Shown: piece after piece, positions 25,950 to 33,368 of the stretch
Layout of the letters: each line of letters begins with the position of its first letter
Position numbering within the stretch: the stretch's first letter is position 1
Assembly: GCF_051201035.1 (NCBI RefSeq)
Contig: NZ_JBPODR010000005.1
Span: forward strand, 56,133-120,132
Length of the DNA stretch: 64,000 bases
Direction of reading: 5' to 3'
Source of the DNA: Thermoanaerobacterium thermosulfurigenes
GTDB taxonomy: Bacteria > Bacillota > Thermoanaerobacteria > Thermoanaerobacterales > Thermoanaerobacteraceae
The notes under the pieces: generated by a model
Seen by the model: the letters and a program-made list of their open reading frames with translations, nothing else
Told to the model about the DNA's origin: nothing
Databases searched by the model: none
Position numbers and translations under genes: made by a program

Positions 25950-27347
25950 TTAATTTGTTTTATTTCTAATTGCAGATATTGCAGCACCTATAAAGCTCAA
26001 TACTGCAGCAATATAGTAAACTATATGAGCACTTTGAAGAAATTTAGTGCTATAGTTTCCTGTGTAATGCTTCATAAATGCTGTAAACAATGCAACAGAA
26101 AATGCCATGCCCATTACCATGCCTAAATTTTTTACAAGTTGCGTAATGCCATTTGCCGCTCCTAATTTATCCTTAGGAACGCTGCCCATTATACAGCTAT
26201 TATTAGGTGACTGAAACATTCCAAGAGACAATCCCATAAGCCCTACATACACTAAAACTAAATAAATTGGTGTATTTATTTTAACATTTGCAAGCAGTAT
26301 GAGACCAATTCCATTTATGACAAGTCCAGATGACGTCAATGCTACAGCTCCTATCCTATCAGAAAGTGCACCACTAAAAGGAGATATTATAGCCATTGCC
26401 ACTGGAAAAGCCATCATATATAATCCTGATGTCCCTACACTTAATCCAACAACTTTCTGATAATAGAAAGGCATCAAGACATTTGGTGAGTACATGGTCA
26501 TAAACGATAATAATGAAGCTATAACTGATGATGTAAAAGTGATATTCTTGAATAAGCTTAAATTTACAACAGGATGTTCTTTTTTTGTTTCAGCTATAAT
26601 AAATATGACAAATGACACTGCAAAAATGATTAAGCTACCATAAACAATAGGATTATTTATCCCATACTTATTTATATCCGAAAATCCTAATATGAATGTT
26701 ACTATTGAAAGCACCAAAAATATAGAACCAGTAAGATCAAATTTAAAATCTTTTTTTGCACGTTTTCTATCTAAAGGAACTGAATAGTACGAAGCTATAA
26801 ATCCCAAAATAGATACAATAAATGTCAAATAAAATACAGATCTCCAACCCCAAATTCCAGTTACATACCCTCCTAATGGAGGACCTGCAATACTTCCTAT
26901 AGCCATAGTAGTAGCCAGCAAGCCTATATTTTTACCTCTTTCATTAGGTGGATAATTTTCTGTCACAATGGCCATTCCATTTGCCATTACCATTGCACCA
27001 CCTACTGCCTGTAAAGTCCTCATCACTAAAAGCATTGTAAGATTTACAGATAGACCACACAGTAGCGTAAAGATTGATATTATAAAATATCCCATATTGT
27101 ATATCTTCCTTCTGCCATAATTATCAGCTATTGTGCCGAGTATCGGCAAAAGTGCAGACATAGTAAGCAAATAAATGGTGGCTATCCATTGAACAGTATT
27201 TATGTCTACTTTAAATTCTTTTGATATGACAGGAAGTCCCACATTTACAACACCGCTGTCAAACATAGACATAAATGCGCCTATCATTACGGTATACAAA
27301 ATCCATTTCGATTTTGAATAACCATTTGAATCACCCATATTGTTCAT
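25950..27347 (-). CDS. MFS drug exporter, DHA2 (EmrB/QacA) type
   Basis: This is a 465-residue membrane protein with about 13-14 helices. It has MSMFDSGVVNVGLPVI in helix 1 (the DHA2 'D-x-x-x-VNVALP' motif), GTIADNYGRRKIY (motif A) and the helix 5 motif GPPLGGYVTG. It probably exports a toxic organic compound with protons. A GGAGGAAAT site precedes the ATG. Its promoter is consensus and overlaps a 24-base palindrome, so it is probably under tight repression; no repressor gene adjoins it. Confidence 0.9.
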   Translation of the reverse strand: MNNMGDSNGYSKSKWILYTVMIGAFMSMFDSGVVNVGLPVISKEFKVDINTVQWIATIYLLTMSALLPILGTIADNYGRRKIYNMGYFIISIFTLLCGLSVNLTMLLVMRTLQAVGGAMVMANGMAIVTENYPPNERGKNIGLLATTMAIGSIAGPPLGGYVTGIWGWRSVFYLTFIVSILGFIASYYSVPLDRKRAKKDFKFDLTGSIFLVLSIVTFILGFSDINKYGINNPIVYGSLIIFAVSFVIFIIAETKKEHPVVNLSLFKNITFTSSVIASLLSFMTMYSPNVLMPFYYQKVVGLSVGTSGLYMMAFPVAMAIISPFSGALSDRIGAVALTSSGLVINGIGLILLANVKINTPIYLVLVYVGLMGLSLGMFQSPNNSCIMGSVPKDKLGAANGITQLVKNLGMVMGMAFSVALFTAFMKHYTGNYSTKFLQSAHIVYYIAAVLSFIGAAISAIRNKTN

Positions 27348-27474
27348 AATATTTCCTCCACATTTATAGAACTCTTTTTAATATATTGTTACCTATAATA
27401 CCTATTTAATAACATTTTCTGTTCTCGACAATTAATTTATACTATACTATAGCAGGGTATAATAGAAGCAAAAT

Positions 27475-27498
27475 ATATATTTGAAATTTCAAATATAT
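27475..27498. promoter_or_regulatory. 24-bp perfect palindrome, operator candidate of the MFS-lpd operon
   Basis: The centre is TTTGAAATTTCAAA, flanked by ATATA arms that keep the symmetry to 12 bp per side. It overlaps the -10 box of the minus-strand promoter and runs over the likely start of transcription. That placement suits a dimeric repressor. No other copy was noticed in the window. Confidence 0.7.
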
Positions 27499-27525
27499 TA
27501 TATACCGATTATTGTCATATGTCAA
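27497..27525 (-). promoter_or_regulatory. Consensus sigma-A promoter of MFS-lpd
   Basis: On the minus strand TTGACA (27520-27525) and TATAAT (27497-27502) are 17 bases apart. The first 14 bases, TTGACATATGACAA, are the same as at the transporter promoter at 29884-29912. Confidence 0.88.
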
Positions 27526-27542
27526 TTTATGATTTATTTTTA

Positions 27543-27590
27543 AACTGCTGCGACTAACATAATTAAGATTATTTAGCAATCGCAGCAGTT
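27543..27590. terminator. Hairpin downstream of the HdrA-like gene
   Basis: Arms AACTGCTGCGA and TCGCAGCAGTT (11 bp, perfect) enclose a 26-base loop. It lies 20 bases past the stop at 27610. A clean T run is missing (TTTAAAAATAAA on minus), so it is probably a terminator of modest strength. Confidence 0.55.
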
Positions 27591-27609
27591 ATATTATATT
27601 TCTTTTATT

Positions 27610-27975
27610 TTAACCTTGTTCTTTTTCTTTAACAGCCTTTTTAATCTCATTTATTACTTGCTCTGTATTCATATTTCTTATTTCTATACCGATATGCTTT
27701 TCTCTGTCGAATCCTACTGCATCAAAAGCATCCCTGTACATTTTTCTCTGCATTACTGGATCACATGCAGCAACGTATAACTCATCTATATCTGCACCTT
27801 TCAAAAGTTCACGCAAATACCTGTCGCCATCCTCTGCGCAAAGCTGTGGATGCAATCCTACCCATTCGAATATATTTTCTCTTCTCAATGTGTTTAAGAC
27901 TTCGAATGTGTCCATCTCCTGAAATGAAGGACATGTGCCTTGGCATACACATAAAAGCAATCCCTTTTTGCTCAT
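27610..27975 (-). CDS. HdrA-like N-terminal-domain small iron-sulfur protein
   Basis: This 121-residue protein matches only the N-terminal part of heterodisulfide reductase subunit A. LLLCVCQGTCPSF, HPQLCAEDG and VAACDPVMQRKMYRDAF parallel the HdrA segments 'CxCGG..', 'CS..GQ' and 'VVAACSP'. The five cysteines could hold an [Fe-S] cluster. The FAD and ferredoxin parts of true HdrA are absent. It is the last of three small genes (NifX-like, ferredoxin, HdrA-like) controlled by an ArsR-type operator, so it may take part in thiol or sulfur redox chemistry. Confidence 0.75.
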   Translation of the reverse strand: MSKKGLLLCVCQGTCPSFQEMDTFEVLNTLRRENIFEWVGLHPQLCAEDGDRYLRELLKGADIDELYVAACDPVMQRKMYRDAFDAVGFDREKHIGIEIRNMNTEQVINEIKKAVKEKEQG

Positions 27976-28040
27976 TTTATTATTCCCTCCAATTAAATTT
28001 ATAATTTTTTAAAATCTTTAAACGAGATTGTAAATTAAGC

Positions 28041-28247
28041 TTATTTATTGTCGCCAAAATAAGATATAGCATCGTTATCGCATATCTTCTGGCAACCTCT
28101 GCAGAATTCTACACAGTTGTCAGGATTTATTACAAGCGGAAAACCATCGTCGCCTATTGTATAAACATCGTGTGTGCAGAAATTAACACACTGGTAGCAC
28201 TGTATGCATTTATCGTGGTCAATAATCGGATACCAATTTTTAGCCAT
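28041..28247 (-). CDS. Two-cluster ferredoxin-like protein
   Basis: The product is about 68 residues. CIQCYQCVNFC gives a standard CxxCxxC pattern. The second set CVEFCRGCQKIC is spaced C-x3-C-x2-C-x3-C. Together these suggest two [4Fe-4S] clusters and low-potential electron transfer in the cytoplasm. I chose ATG at 28247, 8 bases after AAAGGGGG; a GTG at 28256 overlaps that site. The AAAGGGGG sequence is complementary to the C-rich small RNA candidate at 39374. Confidence 0.88.
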   Translation of the reverse strand: MAKNWYPIIDHDKCIQCYQCVNFCTHDVYTIGDDGFPLVINPDNCVEFCRGCQKICDNDAISYFGDNK

Positions 28248-28280
28248 GTCTTTCACCCCCTTTCAATCTTTTTTCAATCT

Positions 28281-28601
28281 TTAAAATGACTTTAATATAT
28301 CTGCTATTCGCCCTAATGTTACAAGCTTTACTGATATGTTGTTCTTTAAAAGTTCTGCTTTTATTTCTTCACTTATGTTCATCACAACAAAAATCTCAGC
28401 ATTTGTCTTTGAAATAAAGTCCACAAAATCTTTTGCATTCAATTTTTGATCATTGTAAAATATATTTTCTACATTTTTTACTTTCTTTAACTTACCATCT
28501 TCTACCTCTGCAACTGTAATGTATTCAGAATTTACAATATCACTTCCTATATCGCTGTTAAGTCCCAAATGATTTTTTGATGCAAAAGCTATAATCATCA
28601 T
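28281..28601 (-). CDS. NifX/NifB-like dinitrogenase cofactor-domain protein
   Basis: This 106-residue protein has the NifX fold pattern: IIAFASKNHLGLNSDIGSD, EYITVAEVEDGKLKKVKNV and a late VKLVTLGRIADIL. Such proteins bind or shuttle Fe-S or Fe-Mo type cofactors, also outside nitrogen fixation. The start is one of two adjacent ATGs behind GGAGGTGCG (28598 is better spaced). It is first in the NifX-ferredoxin-HdrA unit, and the ArsR-type operator sits 20 bases upstream. Confidence 0.75.
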   Translation of the reverse strand: MMIIAFASKNHLGLNSDIGSDIVNSEYITVAEVEDGKLKKVKNVENIFYNDQKLNAKDFVDFISKTNAEIFVVMNISEEIKAELLKNNISVKLVTLGRIADILKSF

Positions 28602-28620
28602 CGCACCTCCTTTTATTTCT

Positions 28621-28640
28621 TGATTCGGTTTTTCGAATCA
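28621..28640. promoter_or_regulatory. ArsR-type operator before the NifX-ferredoxin-HdrA genes
   Basis: TGATTCGGTTTTTCGAATCA has perfect 7-bp arms around 6 bases. It is the longest of three matching sites with core ATTCG-N6-CGAAT (others at 29939 and 30283). It lies 20 bases before the first start codon, suitable for repression near the start of transcription. Confidence 0.8.
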
Positions 28641-28712
28641 AATAGCCAAAAAAATAACTATTTGTTCTAAAAAAAATATTTCATAAATTTATAAAATATA
28701 TTATAGGTTGCC

Positions 28713-28743
28713 TGTGTAATGTAGCAAATAGCTACATTACACA
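28713..28743. terminator. Hairpin after the TehA/SLAC1-like transporter gene
   Basis: Arms TGTGTAATGTAGC and GCTACATTACACA (13 bp, perfect) enclose a 5-base loop, 6 bases past the transporter stop. No T run follows, so it may terminate weakly or protect the transporter mRNA end. It separates this unit from the NifX-like unit. Confidence 0.55.
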
Positions 28744-28749
28744 AGTTAT

Positions 28750-29847
28750 TTACTTTTTATTTTTAGGTTCCTGAGGGACCAAAAGCTTTCCATTAAATGT
28801 CCCAACCAAAGATTTTATAAAAGTGCTTATCCATAAGACAATCAATAATGCAGCTAATAAAAGTGTGTACCAGTACACTATTTGAAGCTTCACATACATA
28901 TATACATTAAATGAAGAAAGCGTATATGCTGAAAGCGGGAATATGAAGGCCCACCATGATAGTGAAAAAGGAATTCCACCTTCTCTTAAATATTTGACAG
29001 TTATAGCAATTGTGAGAACAAAAGCCCATATTCCAAATCCCCACAAAATAAGAGATAACATTTTTAGAGAATCAGTGGTTGTAATAAGGCCAACTAATTT
29101 CGACGCATCAGCGATTCCCATTAAGCTTAACGTTCCTACGCCTATGGGGCCTAAAATTATCCAAAATGTAGGTGTAGCCATAGCATGAGGCATTTTATGA
29201 TTTATAAACCTGTTTAATATTATACTGCTAAGTATTATGAATAGAAACAAACCTATTCCAAAAAACACAATATCAGTAAGATTTACAATTTGTGCTACAC
29301 CAATACTTTTCTTTGCATAAGCTTTCACAAGCTGATTTCCAAGAAGCGGTATTACTATACTTGCCACAGGTGTTATATACCATGAATTATTAGTTAGTTC
29401 TGGGCTTACTTCATCCATTAACATCATATTGTATGTTACAAATACGCCAAAAATTAGAGCTAATAACACACCATAAGCCCATAGTATAGTTCCAAGAAGC
29501 ACTACAAAGCTCATATTAAAGAAATCTTTTCCTATGATAAAGAAATTAGTACCTAAGATAAGTCCTCCAACAGGCATCGTGACGAAAAAGTTTGACATCA
29601 CTGGATGTCTTAAATCATCTTTTAACTTATCAAAGTGCAAAAACCATCTCGCTGTCCATGGCCCTATCAACAATAAAAACAGAATAACATTTAACCAAAA
29701 GATTATTACAGAGAGCGGCTTTAAAAACGCCATTTTACCGCTTAGCATATACAAAACATTTGCTAAGCCTCCTGTCCCCATGACTGATGCATACCAAGCA
29801 GGGGAAAAGTGCCTTACAACATCATTTAAACTAATTTTTTCTTTCAT
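28750..29847 (-). CDS. TDT-family (TehA/Mae1/SLAC1-type) anion transporter
   Basis: This 365-residue protein has ten predicted membrane helices. HFSPAWYASVMGTGGLANVLY at its start and ARWFLHFDKLKDDLRHP are typical of TehA/SLAC1-type channels and sulfite or dicarboxylate exporters. The transported ion is not determinable; sulfite, tellurite-related or C4-dicarboxylate anions are known for the family. It has its own consensus promoter and an ArsR-type operator upstream, and the ArsR gene is the next gene upstream. Export of a thiol-reactive anion would fit an ArsR sensor. Confidence 0.88.
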   Translation of the reverse strand: MKEKISLNDVVRHFSPAWYASVMGTGGLANVLYMLSGKMAFLKPLSVIIFWLNVILFLLLIGPWTARWFLHFDKLKDDLRHPVMSNFFVTMPVGGLILGTNFFIIGKDFFNMSFVVLLGTILWAYGVLLALIFGVFVTYNMMLMDEVSPELTNNSWYITPVASIVIPLLGNQLVKAYAKKSIGVAQIVNLTDIVFFGIGLFLFIILSSIILNRFINHKMPHAMATPTFWIILGPIGVGTLSLMGIADASKLVGLITTTDSLKMLSLILWGFGIWAFVLTIAITVKYLREGGIPFSLSWWAFIFPLSAYTLSSFNVYMYVKLQIVYWYTLLLAALLIVLWISTFIKSLVGTFNGKLLVPQEPKNKK

Positions 29848-29883
29848 CTCAGACCTCCTATAATATTTTGCTAAATCAATAAT

Positions 29884-29912
29884 AGTATATCTTGGTTTTT
29901 GTCATATGTCAA
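29884..29912 (-). promoter_or_regulatory. Sigma-A promoter of the TehA/SLAC1-like gene
   Basis: On the minus strand TTGACA (29907-29912) and TATACT (29884-29889) are separated by 17 bases. The ArsR-type operator at 29939-29954 lies 27 bases upstream of the -35 box. Confidence 0.85.
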
Positions 29913-29938
29913 TATATTTATTGAAATTTTATTTTTTT

Positions 29939-29954
29939 ATTCGGTTATTCGAAT
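29939..29954. promoter_or_regulatory. ArsR-type operator before the TehA/SLAC1-like gene
   Basis: ATTCGGTTATTCGAAT has 5-bp arms around 6 bases and matches the other two sites. It lies upstream of the -35 box, unlike the site at 30283, so action at this promoter may need DNA looping or be indirect. Confidence 0.7.
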
Positions 29955-29973
29955 ATATCGGATAAGCAACTAC

Positions 29974-30258
29974 CTACTCACCAACTATTTTCTTAACTGA
30001 ATCTATAATTTTAACCATGTCCTTATTTTTAAGAGTATAATAAATCTTCGTCCCTTCCCTTGAATCTTTTACTATCCCATTTGCTCTTAACACCATAAGA
30101 TGTCTTGAAATATGAGATTGGTCAAGATTCAAAACAGCCATCATTTCACAAACGCACATCTCATTTCTACTTAGAAGCTCAATAATCTTGATTCTTGTCG
30201 GATGCGACAGTGCTTTAAAGTACTCAGCCGTCTTGTCGTACAAATCAATTGTTACCAT
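29974..30258 (-). CDS. ArsR/SmtB-family regulator of the transporter/redox cluster
   Basis: This is a 94-residue winged-helix protein. MCVCEMMAVL has the Cys-x-Cys of helix 3 sensors, and LDQSHISRHLMVLRANG is the recognition helix. A third ligand Cys is not visible, so it may sense a metalloid, metal or reactive sulfur/oxidant through the pair. Its promoter contains an ATTCG-N6-CGAAT operator exactly between -35 and -10, and two more copies precede neighbouring genes. It is distinct from arsR at 16761. Confidence 0.92.
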   Translation of the reverse strand: MVTIDLYDKTAEYFKALSHPTRIKIIELLSRNEMCVCEMMAVLNLDQSHISRHLMVLRANGIVKDSREGTKIYYTLKNKDMVKIIDSVKKIVGE

Positions 30259-30278
30259 GTTATCACCCTTCCCAACTA

Positions 30279-30307
30279 ATTATATTCGTTTTTTCGAATA
30301 AAGTCAA
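30279..30307 (-). promoter_or_regulatory. Autoregulated promoter of the second ArsR gene, with embedded operator
   Basis: On the minus strand TTGACT (30302-30307) and TATAAT (30279-30284) are 17 bases apart. The spacer contains TATTCG-N6-CGAATA (30283-30300). A bound regulator would block RNA polymerase directly. Confidence 0.9.
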
Positions 30308-30342
30308 TAAAAAGATTTTTAAGGCGCAATGTGGTAAAATAA

Positions 30343-31377
30343 TCATTCAGCGCCTAACGGCTTGTCTGTATCTTTTCTCATCATTAAGAAAAATCCTATT
30401 CCTGATGCAATCAAATAAACGTAGTATGTGAAAAATCTCCATATACCTATAAACACACCTAATAGATGATGTGGAACTATATTTGAAAATATACTGGCAA
30501 AGCCAACTTCAACAAATCCTGCCCCACTTGGTATCACATTATAAGCAAGAATATCGTAAAATATAATTTGCCTTGATATGACAGCTAAAATATTGAATTT
30601 TATGTTCATTGCTATCATCAAAATTGGTGCAATGCTGTAAAACAAAGTCCAAAAAAGCATAGCGTACAAAAGCTGTGATATTAAGAGCTTTCCTCCCGAA
30701 CTTACCATGAAAAGTTCATTAAATCTGTGATTGTATTCAATAATTTCAGTTTTTGTATTTTCAAAAAACTTTTTATACCTTTCACCTGAGAAAAAACTTA
30801 TGCCAGCAATCAAATTTACTACAGAGATTAAAAAAGCTGGCCTCAATATTATATAGATGAGAGCTATCAATAAAATCAGTAGTATAAATGAAACCAATAT
30901 GGCAAATATAGATAAAGCATGCGTAAGCTCCAACTGCTTTCTAAAAAATATCAGTAAAATAGGAGGTATCGTGCCGAAAAAAATACCTGAAAACAAAATC
31001 TTGGCTGTAAAAATCATAAGACTTTTATTTGGTGGTATCTTTTTTTTGTTTAAAAGGTAAATAGTTATTGGAAGTGCACCTGAACCAAATGGAGTTATAT
31101 AACTGAAGAAAAAAGTAGCCAAATTGAACTTAAATAGATATCCAACGCTTAGATCTTCTCCTAACGCCAAAAGTAAATCCCTTATCCTATAAGTATCAAC
31201 CATCAAGCTTAAAAAAATAAAAAGCAGCATGATGCCAATGTATATAGGATTTATATTCATAACATCTTTTAATCCTTGATACCCTGAAAATTTCATTATG
31301 ATGGCTATAGCGCCAAAGCTTAAAACAAACGCAACAGCCATCATGTAAAAATTCTTCCTCTCTAATATATGATTCAA
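30343..31377 (-). CDS. Lysylphosphatidylglycerol-synthase-like flippase-domain membrane protein (UPF0104)
   Basis: This is a 344-residue protein with about eight membrane helices. Conserved family pieces include the segment with FNLATFFFSYITPFGSGALP and the later YNVIPSGAGFVEVGF. It matches the membrane half of MprF (LPG_synthase_TM) without the aminoacyl-transferase domain. It may move or flip a lipid-linked compound. The TTG start is 6 bases from GAGGGG. The polysaccharide deacetylase gene lies just upstream on the same strand. Confidence 0.85.
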   Translation of the reverse strand: MNHILERKNFYMMAVAFVLSFGAIAIIMKFSGYQGLKDVMNINPIYIGIMLLFIFLSLMVDTYRIRDLLLALGEDLSVGYLFKFNLATFFFSYITPFGSGALPITIYLLNKKKIPPNKSLMIFTAKILFSGIFFGTIPPILLIFFRKQLELTHALSIFAILVSFILLILLIALIYIILRPAFLISVVNLIAGISFFSGERYKKFFENTKTEIIEYNHRFNELFMVSSGGKLLISQLLYAMLFWTLFYSIAPILMIAMNIKFNILAVISRQIIFYDILAYNVIPSGAGFVEVGFASIFSNIVPHHLLGVFIGIWRFFTYYVYLIASGIGFFLMMRKDTDKPLGAE

Positions 31378-31392
31378 AATTATCCCCTCGCT

Positions 31393-32358
31393 TTATTGGC
31401 TTATATCATCTAAAGTCTTAAATACATATCCCTGCGCTTTTATATCTTTTAATATCCTATCAAGAGCCATCGTATCATCTTTTGAGACAGCATGAAGCAG
31501 TATTACTGCTCCTGGATGAATTCTGGCCATAACGGTATTGTAGCTTTCATCAGGACCTCCTGGCAGTGGCTGCCAATCAGCAAGAGCAAGACTCCAAAAC
31601 ACCGTCTTATATCCCAAAGACTTTGCTATATACAATGTCCTTTCGCTGTACTCACCCATAGGTGGCCTCAAATAATGCATATCTTTTCCTGTAAGCTCTT
31701 TAAACATTTCAGCAAGACCAGTTATCTCGGTTTTAACTTTTTCATCTAAAAGCTTAGGAAGACTGGGGTGATTTACTGTATGGTTGCCTACTATATGTCC
31801 TTCAGACACCATTCTCTTAACAAGATCACCATGCTCTTTAATATACGGACCCGTCACAAAAAAAGCCGCTTTTACATCATTTACCTTTAGTATGTCTAAG
31901 ATTTTAGGTGTATATCCGTTTTCATATCCTTCATCGAATGTCAAGTACACGTATTTTTTTGTTGTGTCGCCTGTAAATATTCCATCGTATTTTTTTATAA
32001 GGCTCATAGCTTTGGATGTAATCTCAGGCGTCTTGTGATCAGGTAACACCCTCATACCCCATCCGTACAATGTATTATCAAGGCCTTGTGTATTTATCAA
32101 AGAATTACTGTACACATTGCTATTCACGGTGTTGTTCTCCGTAATCTTAGTATCACTAACATCGTTAGAAGTATTTTTAGCTGAATTATCTTTCCCGTTA
32201 TTGCTTGCCACACTGCTATTTGTCTTCACATTCACACTTGGCTTTTGAACAGACTTCTTTTCCACATTTGTTGGATTCTTGGTTTTCAGAAAGCTGCAAG
32301 ATGCTGTCGATAAAACCATCACTATGACAAAAAATAAAACGCCTAACTTTTTTAACAT
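31393..32358 (-). CDS. Polysaccharide deacetylase (PdaA-like), exported
   Basis: This 321-residue protein begins with a signal peptide ending in a lipobox-like STASC (Cys 21), then a Ser/Thr/Asn-rich linker (about 25-85). The NodB domain has TFDEGYENGYTP, the metal histidines in HTVNHPSLPKL and RPPMGEYSERTL near the active-site Arg-Pro motif. A late HAVSKDD completes the fold. It is closest to the PdaA family of muramic-lactam N-deacetylases of the spore cortex, so a role in the spore wall or peptidoglycan is likely. Confidence 0.9.
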   Translation of the reverse strand: MLKKLGVLFFVIVMVLSTASCSFLKTKNPTNVEKKSVQKPSVNVKTNSSVASNNGKDNSAKNTSNDVSDTKITENNTVNSNVYSNSLINTQGLDNTLYGWGMRVLPDHKTPEITSKAMSLIKKYDGIFTGDTTKKYVYLTFDEGYENGYTPKILDILKVNDVKAAFFVTGPYIKEHGDLVKRMVSEGHIVGNHTVNHPSLPKLLDEKVKTEITGLAEMFKELTGKDMHYLRPPMGEYSERTLYIAKSLGYKTVFWSLALADWQPLPGGPDESYNTVMARIHPGAVILLHAVSKDDTMALDRILKDIKAQGYVFKTLDDISQ

Positions 32359-32424
32359 TTTATCATCCTCATTTCAAAAATATCTTCTTATGTATTTTTT
32401 GCATTCAGATGTTTTGTATTCTTA

Positions 32425-32997
32425 TCAGATTTTTACTTTGCTTCCTTTATATATCTCGCACACAGTGTCTCTACATGGGCAAAATCTGCACTTTATAAAA
32501 TCCCCTTCCACATCAGGGAAAAACTTTTCTTCTTCTAAGAGTCTCATCTCTTTTATAATTTTAATAAGTTCTCTTCTAAGACCTTTCGTATTATATACTT
32601 CAAACATCGTATTTTGATAGACGATTCTACCCCGTCTTACTTTTTTACCAAATTCTTCTTCTATTATCAAAAAATAAGCAGTCAATTGCATGACATCTTT
32701 CAAAAATGGGGAATGTCCTTCGGCTTTTGAACTTTTTAGCTCCAACGGTATCAATTCATTCCCAACATCGTAAATATAATCTGGCTTTCCACTTATGCCA
32801 TATTTTGAAGATTTTAAAAGCTTGCTGTACATAACGCCGTCCTTTTTTACCTCTTCCTGCTTATCTATGTATATAAGCTTTCCTCTTTTGAAACCGATTG
32901 TCCTTTTCATCTCCTTATAAGGAGGTCTTTTTTCTGCAATCTCCTTCAAGATGACGTAAAGTATTAAAAGTGTAAAGACGAAATTTAACACTATCAT
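32425..32997 (-). CDS. Cas4/RecB-like nuclease, C-terminal part with N-terminal membrane anchor
   Basis: This is a 190-residue protein. Residues 2-18 are a membrane helix followed by positive residues (KEIAEKRPPYKEMKR), placing the rest in the cytoplasm. GKPDYIYD and PLELKSSKAEG form a PD-(D/E)xK active site, and a Gln motif (DVMQLTAYFLI) follows. CRFCPCRDTVC at the end gives the C-terminal cysteines of a Cas4-type Fe-S cluster. The N-terminal Cys of that cluster lies in the separate upstream protein (32994-33263), whose stop overlaps this ATG (ATGA). No cas1/cas2 or array is near. Confidence 0.85.
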   Translation of the reverse strand: MIVLNFVFTLLILYVILKEIAEKRPPYKEMKRTIGFKRGKLIYIDKQEEVKKDGVMYSKLLKSSKYGISGKPDYIYDVGNELIPLELKSSKAEGHSPFLKDVMQLTAYFLIIEEEFGKKVRRGRIVYQNTMFEVYNTKGLRRELIKIIKEMRLLEEEKFFPDVEGDFIKCRFCPCRDTVCEIYKGSKVKI

Positions 32998-33263
32998 TTC
33001 AAAAACCCTATTACAATAGCTACAAAAGCCAAGAGAATCAATATGGCTATAGCTATTTTCTTGTATTTTAACCTTACAATATCTCTATAGTATTTCTCAT
33101 GATACTCAATGCCTTTTTTAAAGTTGCTATCTTCATACCTTATGCCGTTTTTTTCTCTCAATTCATTTATATATTTATGTCCGTACTTTTTTTCATAGTA
33201 CCATTGATATGGGCAATACAAGTATTGATTTATCTCAGAAGCAGATATGTATTTGTTTGACAT
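32994..33263 (-). CDS. Cas4/RecB-like N-terminal part with C-terminal membrane anchor
   Basis: This 89-residue protein begins YISASEINQYLYCPYQWYYE, the typical Cas4/RecB N-terminal motif with the first Fe-S Cys. A membrane helix (about 70-88) ends it, preceded by RLKYKK, so the domain faces the cytoplasm. It carries no nuclease residues; those are in the next protein, translated from an overlapping ATGA. The two probably form one enzyme in the membrane. Confidence 0.82.
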   Translation of the reverse strand: MSNKYISASEINQYLYCPYQWYYEKKYGHKYINELREKNGIRYEDSNFKKGIEYHEKYYRDIVRLKYKKIAIAILILLAFVAIVIGFLK

Positions 33264-33280
33264 ATTATCACCATTCTAAG

Positions 33281-33350
33281 CAAAAATAAAAACATTGCAG
33301 ATCATTCCACAATATTAACTATATCAATTTTTAGGTTCATCTGCAATGTT
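33281..33350 (-). terminator. Terminator after the nucleotidyltransferase gene
   Basis: Arms AACATTGCAGAT and ATCTGCAATGTT (12 bp, perfect) enclose a 36-base loop. On the minus strand TTTATTTTTG follows. It lies 19 bases past the stop at 33369. Confidence 0.8.
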
Positions 33351-33368
33351 TTAGACATTAATTTTTTA

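Noticed and set aside
28281..28601. Evidence for a nitrogenase locus
   Set aside because: Only a NifX-like fold is present; no nifHDK or nifB genes are seen, and such small proteins occur widely outside nitrogen fixation.
28750..29847. Tellurite resistance gene tehA with assigned function
   Set aside because: The family covers several anions and no tehB or other tellurite gene is present, so the substrate was left open.
32425..33263. Part of a CRISPR-Cas locus
   Set aside because: Cas4-like motifs are present, but no cas1, cas2, effector genes or direct-repeat array were found on either side.
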